From: Trichomonas tenax
Lineage: Eukaryota > Parabasalia > Trichomonadida > Trichomonadidae
Assembly (NCBI GenBank): GCA_023091735.1
Contig: JALKBU010000729.1
Coordinates: 1 to 26,565, forward strand
Direction of reading: 5' to 3'
DNA: 26,565 bases
The position numbers were made by a program, and so were the translations under genes. This document shows, one piece after another, positions 18,942 to 26,565 of this stretch (position 1 is the stretch's first letter; every line of letters begins with the position of its first letter). Below the pieces are notes generated by a model. That model searched no databases. It was not told the DNA's origin and was given only the letters and a program-made list of their open reading frames with translations.

Positions 18942-19573
18942 TTTTGTTGCAATAAATACGTTTTTCTTAATCGATAAGTTTACATCCTCTTTTCTGTCAT
19001 GTAATTTATTTTACTTGCCAAACAGTATAATCTTTGATTTTCATGGTCTTATTTGAACCTTTATGTAAATTTGGTTGTAAATTAGATATCCATATTGTGT
19101 TGCGCATGTCATGCTAAATTATCACGAGCTGATTCCTTTGAAATTTATTTTTGTCGTGTAAATTATTTATTGTCGAAAAAAAATTATAATTGATTTTCTT
19201 ACATACAGAAATGATATTGATGATCATTGGTGGGAAATTTCGATCCCTCGTATCCTGCAAATGCATTGTAAGCATTATTTGCAAATAAAATTCGCCAAAA
19301 AATTTCTTTAAATTTTTTAGAAAATTAATTTTTCTACATTTCAAAACTGATATTTAAGGCAATCTAAATATGGGATAGTATTACAATATTATTGCTTAGT
19401 ATATTATAAGCTAAATTTCGTTCAAAACAGATAATTTTCAATTTCATTAAATTATCAAATAATCGAGAATATCATATGTAGGTAATCAATGGCAAGTGAA
19501 TGAAAGCTAATTTTTCATCATAAATTTAGGTCAGCATGTGAATAAAAGCTATTTTTTACTAAAATTATCATGT
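18942..19573. other. Intergenic, nothing recognised
   Basis: AT-rich DNA between the caspase-fold gene, transcribed leftward from 18941, and the 3' end of the membrane-protein pseudogene. I find no conserved frame or RNA gene. Confidence 0.6.
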
Positions 19574-22183
19574 TTAGCAGTTACAATCACAGTTTCCACA
19601 ATTGCAATCGCAGCCACCTGAGCTTCCAACTTGGAATCCTCCACCTCCACCAGTAGTCTGCTGTTGAGCTGCTGGTGCTGGCTTAGGCTCGCGTTACTTC
19701 TTTACGCGTATGCGACACTTTTGGTTGTAGTAAGGATATGGCTGTGGATTGTAACCTGGTGGAGCAGGTGGATAAGCGTATTGTGGCTGAGCTCCATCGG
19801 GGCCTGGTGGCGGTGGAGCCATTCCCTGTTATAACATTCCAGGCTGTGGATGAGGTGGTGGGTGCATTGGTGTTCTTCCATACTGTGGATAATAGTAATT
19901 TGGAGCTCCTTCTTGCTGAGGTGGTGCCATTCCTTCAGCTTTAAGCTTTTCATCTTCAATGTTTTGTGGACCTGGGGCCATTCCTTGAGGTGGTGGAAAT
20001 AGTGGTGGATATTCATATTGGTAATGATTGCCATATTGATATGGGTTTTGACCATAAGCAGCCGCATTTTGGGGTTTCCATATTGAGGGCCTTGAACACA
20101 TGTGTTCTGTTGTAGTGGAATAATAGTATTCATCCGGCTTTGGTTTATCCTTGGAAGTTCAATAGTAAGTCATTATAATGAAACAAATAATAATAATAAA
20201 TGTTATTGGAAGTCCTATAACTAACCCCAATACAAGGTCTTTGTTTTTTTTTTCTTTACGGTGAGATTCTGGCGTGCGTGTTCTTGGCGGTTGTACATCA
20301 TACGATGGATATGAATATGTATATTGCAATATTCTGTTGGCACCATTGCCAGTGTAGACAGCGCATTTGCTTTTTGTATATGATGCTGCACCCATAAACC
20401 ACTGATTAAGCCATCTTCAGGTGTAAGATTGTTAGATCTAATTTTGAAGAAATAATCTTAATATTGCTGATTAAAGTGGTACGTTATTCCAGCTTTTGTT
20501 GCATTATTTTCATTATCATTGAAGAATGTATTCCAACCAGAGTAAGTAATATTTTCATTGGATTCCTCAGCTGTGAAATTATAGAGAGAATAGATACTGA
20601 ATAGGAACGAATATGAATAGCTATAATTTCACATATTTCGTTGCCATGAAATCGATTGAACTGTTAGGAGCGACAACAAGAACATATTGAAATGCGGATC
20701 TTGTTATAGGATTGAATTCAATGCTGAATTTAAGAACTGCTTCACTTCCTGATATTGGTTTAACGAAAAATGGTCCTGCGGTATCAGTCAAGTTAATAAC
20801 GTAATTCCTGGTGTCGCTGAGAATACCGTAATTGCCTAATTTTCCAGTGAACAATAAGGCGTTATAGAAAACAACTAATTGATTTGTTCCTAACGAGAAA
20901 TTCAAACCTTCGCTTGAGATTGGAACAGAGTAAAAACCAGTTGGGAAATTATTGTATCTATATTCTTTCGGATTAGAATCACCAATCCTTGGTTTACTTG
21001 TTAACCATCCTTCGATTGAAAAGAAAATTGGACTTCTTACATTTGGAACGTCTTTCTTTATGAAGATATCTGCAGAATAAAGGCCAACGGATCCCTTAGG
21101 CTGAGAAGGAGCTTTCAAGACAAGCATAACACTTTGGGAAATGTTTGAAAAGCTGTAGGAAGATCTAAATTCTTCATAATACCTAACATTTTTCCTTCAT
21201 TAATATAATTCAAGATATTCGTATTCATATCAACTCCTGTTGCAGCCATTTTGTACTGATGGACATGGAAAGAGGTAAAGAACAAGCAGATAGTTACGTC
21301 TGGCTTCATATCGACATCATTGAACTGATCGACTGAAAGAGTTTCAGCAAATGAATCAACAAATGATGTCGATGAATCAATGAAACCAACACTCACGCTT
21401 TTACATCTAAATTCCTCTCTTGTGAATGAAACAGCATAGTATAGCGTCGTTGGCTCTGTTGCTGTAATATCAAGTGAATAATCTTGAAGGGAATAAAAGA
21501 TGTCTTCTTCCTTCCGAGAATCACTTATAGATGGTATAAATGTGATTTCCGATGGATTGTTTAGCAACAAAAATGGATCTAGCCAATAATTTGAGCGATT
21601 TCGTTTCTGGACCAACATTTATTTCAAAATCACCAAAGTTTTGGTATATACTTGCATCAAATAGCTTAAATTTCCACGAGCTTGTACGACATCTCAAAAC
21701 GCCGGATTTTTGATCAAAATATTTTGTGGAAACACTGATATAATTCCATTTCTCTGAATAGGTGTAGTAGTATAGATAGAGAGTATTGGGTTTTGTCGTG
21801 TTGATTTGCAGTGAAAACTTCGATTCTTCTGATTCACCGAAAAATAGAATGCAGTCTTCATTTCCCAGTGAAAATTCTGTTTGATCTCTGTATGCGAAGT
21901 ATATATCATTGCAGAATGAAGGATTGTTGACAACATTTACAATAATATAACTTTCTTCTTCAGCATTCAATTATCGGAACGTAATAGTCTCAGTTTCATT
22001 AAGTTTGTAAATATCTGTCGTAAGCATTGTCGCAACTGATGTAAATTCGATATTTTGCTTTTTTATTATCAAAAAAGCGATGTTGGAATTGGCAGTATAA
22101 GTTTCTTCTCCGGTGATATTGAACCTCGTGATTCCGAAAGGCAGAATTTTCGAAGCAGCGAAGAAATGGAGAAAAACAAACAT
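19574..22183 (-). pseudogene. Broken paralogue of the Pro-rich, Cys-tailed membrane protein
   Basis: Similarity to the intact gene at 22663-25383 runs from a signal peptide (MFVFLHFFAASKILPFG) through shared blocks (KFKLFDASIYQNFGDFEINVGPE, cut here for length: FKLFD, IYQNFGDFEI), LYYAVSFTREE, the membrane segment VIGLPITFIIIICFIIM, YYYSTTT, PPPQGMAPGPQN and a C-terminus GGCDCNCGNCDCNC before TAA 19574-19576. Lesions: TAA 21971-21973; frame changes near 21540-21560, 21115-21127 and 20621-20640; TAA 20458-20460; frame change near 20395; loss of frame around 20100-20160; TAA 19829-19831; TAA 19694-19696. The two copies differ at roughly half of positions, so the duplication is old. It lies 480 bp downstream of the intact gene, same strand. 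Confidence 0.9.
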
Positions 22184-22662
22184 TTTTTGAAGGGGAAAAA
22201 TTTAAAGGATTTTAAAATATGCTATAACTGGAGGATATAATTTGTGACTTTTTGTCAAGATTGAAAATTTATCAGAAATATTTCTATGAGAATCATGAAA
22301 AAGAACCATATAGATTGAAATAAAATTTTACTGTCAACAAAACAATATAATCGTTATTTTTCCATATTTTGGATTACACAACTTTATATGTCAAAAATAA
22401 CTTTACATGACAAAACAATCCAAAATTTCGAAAATTGCTAAAACATCTTTGATATCAAGGAATATTGCTAAATGAAAATAGAACTGTACCTTCATGAATA
22501 AGATATATCTCATTTCTAAATATTGATTTTCAAATTGAAAATTAAAGATGAATTCATAGACCTGAATTGTTAGGGTTATTACAATAGAGCCAATTTATAG
22601 TGACTGCAAAAAAACTTGCTGAATATATTCTTTTTTATGATAAATTAAATACTTTAAGGTTT
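22184..22662. other. Spacer between the tandem paralogues
   Basis: AT-rich, 479 bp, no frame of interest. It should hold the poly(A) site of the intact gene (TAAA at its stop) and the former promoter of the pseudogene. Confidence 0.6.
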
Positions 22663-25383
22663 TTAGCAACAGTTACAGTTGCCACAGTTGCAGTCACAGC
22701 TTCCGCAATTACAGTCAGAGCCGCTCATGCAATTCGATGAACTGCTGTTAGAGCTGCAACAACCATCGCACCTGCAATTGCAACTTCCACAGTGTCCTGA
22801 GTTTTTAACGCGTTTCTTCTTTATGCGGATGTGTCGCTTTTCATTGTAATAAGGATATGGCTGAGGATTGTGGCCTGGTGGAGCTGGTGGATAGGCATAT
22901 GCTGGTGTGCCAACCTGCGGCGCTCCATCAGCTGGTGCACCTTGTTGCGGTTGTGGAGCCATTCCTGGTTGAGGCGGTGGCGTTGGGTACATTGGTGTAC
23001 CGACATATGGCGGGGCATAGTAAGCAGGAGAGCCTTCTTGAGGTGGAGGTTGACCCTGCGCATTTTGTGGGCCAGGAGCCATTCCTTCAGGCTGAGGCTG
23101 GGATGAAGGGTTTTGAGGATTAGGTGCTGCTTCTTGTGGAGGGGGATTGGATGCTTGTATATTTTGTGGAACTCCTTGTTGTTCTGGATTCGTTCCTTGC
23201 ATATTTTGTGGACCAGGTGCCATTCCTTGGGGTGGCGGAGGTTGATAGTTACATGAATTATGGTTTCCATACTGGTAAGGGGTCTGACCATATAATGGTG
23301 TGGATTGAGAAGGTGGTAAACCATACTGTGGACCCTGAACTGCTTCATCATCTGTTGTTGTTGAGTAATAATATTCTGACTCTTCATTTTGAAAATCAAA
23401 GCAACAAAAGCAAATGCATAATCCAATGAGACATGCACCAACTAAACTTCCAATCACACTTACAACAATAATTACAGTTTTTGACTTCTTTTTAGGAGGT
23501 GGAGGAAGCTCATCATAGAATTTTGGATAAATATCTCCATATTGGTAAACTTGAGCTGCACCTTCTCCATTATATGCAGCATAAATACTATACGTATATG
23601 AAGCTGCTCCAATAAACAAACCACTAATTAAACCTTCTTCAGCTCCTCCATTATCACCTTTAAAATTATACACGTAATCGTTTTTGCCATAACTGCTAGA
23701 ATAAATATGGCCTTTGGCTGCTATGATTTCGGATTCATTGTTGACAAAATTCATCCATTTATCTGTGTTAAAATAAGACCCAGATTCGGTGAAATTATAT
23801 ATTGAGTAAACTCCGATGTAATACAACATGTATTGAGAATTAGTTAAGTTGACGCCTGTTTCATTTTTGTCGCTTGTCCTAAATTTTATTTCCATTCCAG
23901 GTTTCATAACAATAACATCTTGGACAGGCGAATCCGTTGATGGATTAGTTTCAATACTAAATTTAAGAATTGTTTCAACGCCAGACAACGGTTTAACAAT
24001 TATAGGATCATATTTAGTGGTGAAGTTAATGACATATCGATCAGTGTCTAAAAAAATTGGTGTTCCACCAAGTGTACCGTTGAACAAAGGAGCATTGTAG
24101 AAGACTGCTAGTGAATTGACTCCAAGCGTGAAATTCCAGCCTTCCGGTGGAATTGGCATCATATAAACGCCCGGTGGGAATATGTTATTCTGTGAAGGAA
24201 AGTCTACTGCCGAGCTTGAATCATTTCTTTTCAATGAGCCTTCGATTGTGATGAAAAACGGTTCTCTTACATTTGGAATTTCCTTCTTGATGAAAACTTG
24301 AGAAGAACGAAGGCCAAATTCACCAGTGACGCGAGTTTCGCTTACAGGATCTTTTAAGACTAATGTCAGACTCTGCGAAATATTAGAAAAACTGAATTTT
24401 GAAAAAAAATTGGAGTACTGAATTGATTTAGCTTTTTCAGTAAAAATTGGGTGAAAATCTCTGTTATTTGAAGCAATTTGGTAGTTGATGATGTGCGTAG
24501 ATGTGTAAAATACACATGTAGTTGATGTCCTTGCCAAATAAAAGTTACCTTTGCCTCTTGTTGACGATCCAATGAGCGATGTCGAAGAATTGATGAAACC
24601 AACACTTACACTGCTGCAGCTCCAATCATCTCTAGTGAATGAGACAGCGTAATATAGTTTGGTTGGCTGTTCTGCAGAAATATTCAACGAATAATCTTCT
24701 AAGCTATAAAAGAGACCTTCAGACTTATTAATACCTTCTATTGATGGTGTAAATTTGATTCCTGAAGGGTTTTTGGCAACAAATATTGATCTTCCTAATA
24801 ATTTCAATGTTTTTTGCTCTGGACCAACATCTATTTCGAAATCGCCGAAGTTTTGGTATATTGTGCAATCGAATAACTTAAATTTTGCGGAATAACGTGT
24901 GACTCTCAATACACCTGAATAGCGGAATAAATCCATATAACGAGATAGAGATTCATACCAGCCATTTCCATAATGGAAGACAATGTATGGATTTGTGATG
25001 TCAGAAAAGGTTGCTTGAATGGCCATTTTGTTTTCTCCAAAGAACGCAACACAGTCTCCGGAATATAGATGAAAATCGGTTATGTTACCGTAAGCGTATG
25101 TCAATGACTCGCACGTATCAGGGATAAAGACAACTTGTATTTCGATTATCGAACCTTTGGTGGAATCAGCTGATCGGAAGATTATTGAATTGTCTTTGTC
25201 AACTTCTACAATATTAGAGGGTTGAGATACGCCCGAGGCGCTTAAATCGACATTAACAGTGTCAATTACGTAAATTCCTAATTTTTTAGGCGCTGTCAGT
25301 TCCAACGAGCCAGTAAACGTGTAGCTCGAATTGCCGTATGTTATATTTTCACTACGTGAAAGGATGGCAATCAAAGCAAACAT
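22663..25383 (-). CDS. Type I membrane protein with Pro-rich repeat tail and Cys-rich C-terminus
   Basis: I place the start at the ATG at 25381-25383 (906 residues); the frame stays open only a few codons further up. A short signal peptide (MFALIAILSRS) leads an ectodomain of about 610 residues rich in N-glycosylation sequons and beta-strand-like segments. KKKSKTVIIVVSVIGSLVGA starts the single membrane span (~635-662), whose end is cysteine-rich (CICFCC). The cytosolic tail has YYYSTTTDDE, then about 165 residues of Pro/Gln/Gly with recurring GMAPGPQN units (near 721, 767, 807), a basic patch EKRHIRIKKKRVK (848-860) and a final 45 residues with 15 cysteines, mostly as CxC and CxxC. This could bind metal, be palmitoylated, or form redox contacts; Pro-rich units could bind SH3/WW/profilin. 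The family is not recognised; surface adhesion or signalling is inferred. Confidence 0.85.
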   Translation of the reverse strand: MFALIAILSRSENITYGNSSYTFTGSLELTAPKKLGIYVIDTVNVDLSASGVSQPSNIVEVDKDNSIIFRSADSTKGSIIEIQVVFIPDTCESLTYAYGNITDFHLYSGDCVAFFGENKMAIQATFSDITNPYIVFHYGNGWYESLSRYMDLFRYSGVLRVTRYSAKFKLFDCTIYQNFGDFEIDVGPEQKTLKLLGRSIFVAKNPSGIKFTPSIEGINKSEGLFYSLEDYSLNISAEQPTKLYYAVSFTRDDWSCSSVSVGFINSSTSLIGSSTRGKGNFYLARTSTTCVFYTSTHIINYQIASNNRDFHPIFTEKAKSIQYSNFFSKFSFSNISQSLTLVLKDPVSETRVTGEFGLRSSQVFIKKEIPNVREPFFITIEGSLKRNDSSSAVDFPSQNNIFPPGVYMMPIPPEGWNFTLGVNSLAVFYNAPLFNGTLGGTPIFLDTDRYVINFTTKYDPIIVKPLSGVETILKFSIETNPSTDSPVQDVIVMKPGMEIKFRTSDKNETGVNLTNSQYMLYYIGVYSIYNFTESGSYFNTDKWMNFVNNESEIIAAKGHIYSSSYGKNDYVYNFKGDNGGAEEGLISGLFIGAASYTYSIYAAYNGEGAAQVYQYGDIYPKFYDELPPPPKKKSKTVIIVVSVIGSLVGACLIGLCICFCCFDFQNEESEYYYSTTTDDEAVQGPQYGLPPSQSTPLYGQTPYQYGNHNSCNYQPPPPQGMAPGPQNMQGTNPEQQGVPQNIQASNPPPQEAAPNPQNPSSQPQPEGMAPGPQNAQGQPPPQEGSPAYYAPPYVGTPMYPTPPPQPGMAPQPQQGAPADGAPQVGTPAYAYPPAPPGHNPQPYPYYNEKRHIRIKKKRVKNSGHCGSCNCRCDGCCSSNSSSSNCMSGSDCNCGSCDCNCGNCNCC

Positions 25384-25435
25384 TTTTTTTGTCACTTCTG
25401 TTTAACAGTTTTGAATGTTTTCTATGAGTTCAATA

Positions 25436-25445
25436 AAAAAGTGCC
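25436..25445 (-). promoter_or_regulatory. GGCACTTTTT initiator-like motif upstream of the Cys-tailed gene
   Basis: On the minus strand GGCACTTTTT lies about 52 bp before ATG 25383. It is identical to the motif 25 bp before the four-pass membrane protein at 13348. The distance is longer than usual for trichomonad initiators, so this is tentative. Confidence 0.35.
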
Positions 25446-25717
25446 GTTTAGATTCAGACTATATTTCAATTATTTGAAGACCATTTAAACGTTTTTTGTA
25501 GGCAGAGATCACTGAAATGAATAAACTGCATGAAAAATCTCATGATCATAATTTTCAAAGGAGCGTGAATAATTTTTTCAGAGGTTATATTTGGAGAGAA
25601 TTCTAGTTGAAAAGTAGATAATTTTATTTAACTTTTCAGTCGTTAAAGGTAATGAAGAATTCAGGCCATTAATTAATGTTAGACTTTCCGAGGGTGATTC
25701 TATGAATACGATTAATG

Positions 25718-25978
25718 GGGACTGGGACAAAATAGAACAACGTGCTTTTCTGACATGTAACTTATTTTTGGCATGTAAAGTCAGAATGTCAAAATAAAGG
25801 AAAGTGACATGTTTGAGTGGGAAAAATGGAAAAGTGTCAATAGGTTGAAATGGATTGAACTCAATGTTGGAAGCCAAAGAAGACTTCATTATGAGTAGTT
25901 GTGGTCTCATTGTGAAGGATGACCTGGTGATCTAGCAGAGATGCATCCAGATGCCTATTCAACAGAAGCACGATTCAG
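25718..25978 (-). repeat. Right arm of ~260 bp inverted repeat
   Basis: Reverse complement of 128-386. In this copy one minus-strand frame stays open across the arm (from an ATG near 25908-25910, NIEFNPFQPIDTFPFFP and on), whereas the left arm has single-base indels that break it. This implies that the unit derives from a coding sequence and that this copy is nearer the original. Outside the arm the two loci share nothing. Confidence 0.9.
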
Positions 25979-25987
25979 TTAGTAATT

Positions 25988-26034
25988 AGATGTTCGCATC
26001 CCTCGAGTCTTCGCCTCGAGCTCTGCGAACATCT
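25988..26034. other. Long hairpin with nested stem
   Basis: AGATGTTCGCA (25988-25998) pairs perfectly with TGCGAACATCT (26024-26034). Inside the loop CTCGAG at 26002-26007 can pair with CTCGAG at 26015-26020, giving a second stem around TCTTCGC. It lies 10 bp outside the right inverted-repeat arm and overlaps the start of the tandem repeat. It could be a cruciform-forming site, an element end or a transcription-end structure. Confidence 0.75.
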
Positions 26035-26363
26035 TTTTAAATATATTTACGCCAGAATTAGTTTTACAAGTTAGGTTCCCCCATATAGAAAATAAATTTT
26101 TGAATTTCTGACAAATTAACGTTAATTTTATTTTAAAACTTATAACTTTATAAAATTTATTCAGTTTTGAAAAATAATCCACGACTGCGCCGTGGCTTCC
26201 ACGAACATCTTTTTAAATATATTTACGACAGAATTAGTTTTACAAGTTAGGGTCCCCCCATATAGAAAATAAATTTTTGAATTTCTTACAAATTAACGTT
26301 AAAATTAATTTTGAAACTTATGACTTTATAAAATGTATTCAGTTTTAAAAATAATTTATGACT
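26026..26363. repeat. Two tandem ~176 bp repeats, each led by a hairpin
   Basis: CGAACATCTTTTTAAATATA begins at 26026 and again at 26202, with high similarity over the whole unit (for example TTTTACAAGTTAGG.TCCCCC, then ATATAGAAAATAAATTTTTG) and a few indels. Unit one is preceded by the long hairpin, unit two by a small one (CCACG actgcgc CGTGG, 26180-26196). ACTA repeats four times at 26361-26376 just after unit two. The array lies between the inverted-repeat arm and the tail-collar-like gene. Confidence 0.85.
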
Positions 26364-26440
26364 AACTAACTAACTAAAAAAAGAAAGCGAAAAGATTTAT
26401 GAAGTCAGAAATTTGAAAAATAATTTTAGCATAAACTTAT

Positions 26441-26565
26441 TTAATAAACCCTATACCACGCGTAAACAGTAATGTATGGAGGCATGTAATCAGTACCTGA
26501 ACCGGTGTCGGCAGTGTTTCCGTAAACTGAATGAATGTGACTTCCTGCATGATCAATGATTAAAC
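26441..26565 (-). CDS. 3' end of a tail-collar/fibre-like gene (partial)
   Basis: The minus strand is open from the window edge for 41 codons to TAA 26441-26443. The peptide contains DHAGSHIHSVYGNT, a glycine-containing loop (DTGSGTDYM) and ends MPPYITVYAWYRVY. The pattern H-x-H followed by (M/L)PPY-x-x-x-x-x-W-x-R at the very C-terminus is characteristic of phage tail collar domains, also found in fibre-like genes of some large mobile elements. The start and most of the protein are beyond the edge. A second Maverick-like or phage-derived element is inferred to begin here. Confidence 0.55.
   Translation of the reverse strand, partial: LIIDHAGSHIHSVYGNTADTGSGTDYMPPYITVYAWYRVY

Noticed and set aside
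22831..23441. Open frames on both strands over the Pro-rich tail of the Cys-tailed protein
   Set aside because: Repeats rich in CCA/CAA codons open other frames by chance.
128..25978. The whole 25 kb as one giant transposon with the inverted repeats as its ends
   Set aside because: The content is ordinary cellular genes, the arms lack clean termini and target duplication, and Maverick-like pieces lie on different sides of the two arms.
25979..26182. Minus-strand open frame of 67 codons across the hairpin and repeat
   Set aside because: It crosses non-coding repeats and is not kept open in the second repeat unit.
26361..26376. ACTAAC motifs resembling the trichomonad intron branch/3' splice signal
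   Set aside because: They form a simple ACTA tandem run with no GTATGT-type 5' site nearby, so an intron is not supported.
1..26565. CRISPR array, rRNA or bacterial operon structure
   Set aside because: No regularly spaced short repeats, no rRNA-like conserved sequence, and gene spacing and signals are eukaryotic.

Overview
The window looks like nuclear DNA of a parabasalid protist, either Trichomonas vaginalis or a relative such as Tritrichomonas. I cannot choose between them from sequence alone. The base composition is AT-rich, no gene needs an intron, and ORFs are short and spaced by AT-rich DNA. Several stop codons sit inside TAAA, the trichomonad poly(A) signal. At least two genes have an initiator-like TCACTTTT a few bases upstream of the ATG. 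The families are also typical of trichomonads: ALK-type glycine-rich protein, GT61-like and GT8-like glycosyltransferases, a saposin-like protein, a BAR-like protein, armadillo-like and ankyrin proteins, and Maverick/Polinton-like fragments.

Layout. Positions 1-4682 are mobile-element territory: one arm of a ~260 bp inverted repeat (128-386), small Maverick-like ORFs (522-1505), and a 3.08 kb transposon-like element (1506-4582) with perfect 21 bp terminal inverted repeats and a GTCATTC target duplication, which cuts a capsid-like ORF. Positions 4683-7348 hold an armadillo-like gene, a decayed ORF and a BAR-like gene. Positions 8100-10833 are mostly pseudogenes: an unknown secretory-type gene, an ankyrin gene and a GT61-like glycosyltransferase with a lost start and frame changes. 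Positions 10785-14460 hold an ALK-type glycine-rich gene, a saposin-like gene broken just after its signal peptide, and a four-pass membrane protein. Positions 14680-18941 hold aldose 1-epimerase, a GT8-like protein without its DxD motif, and a caspase-fold protein without its catalytic dyad, all on the minus strand. Positions 19574-25383 carry two tandem paralogues of a type I membrane protein on the minus strand. The first transcribed is intact (906 aa), with a proline-rich repeat tail and a C-terminus containing 15 cysteines in its last 45 residues. The second is a pseudogene with at least eight lesions that still keeps the cysteine tail. The second arm of the inverted repeat (25718-25978), two hairpin-tagged tandem repeats, and the 3' end of a tail-collar-like gene close the window.

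How it fits together. I see no operon and no single pathway. The common theme is cell-surface and secretory proteins (glycosyltransferases, glycine-rich protein, saposin, Cys-tailed receptor) within a landscape shaped by mobile elements. About half of the recognisable genes are broken, and two intact ORFs look like pseudoenzymes. The most interesting new candidate is the Pro-rich, Cys-tailed membrane protein family at the right.
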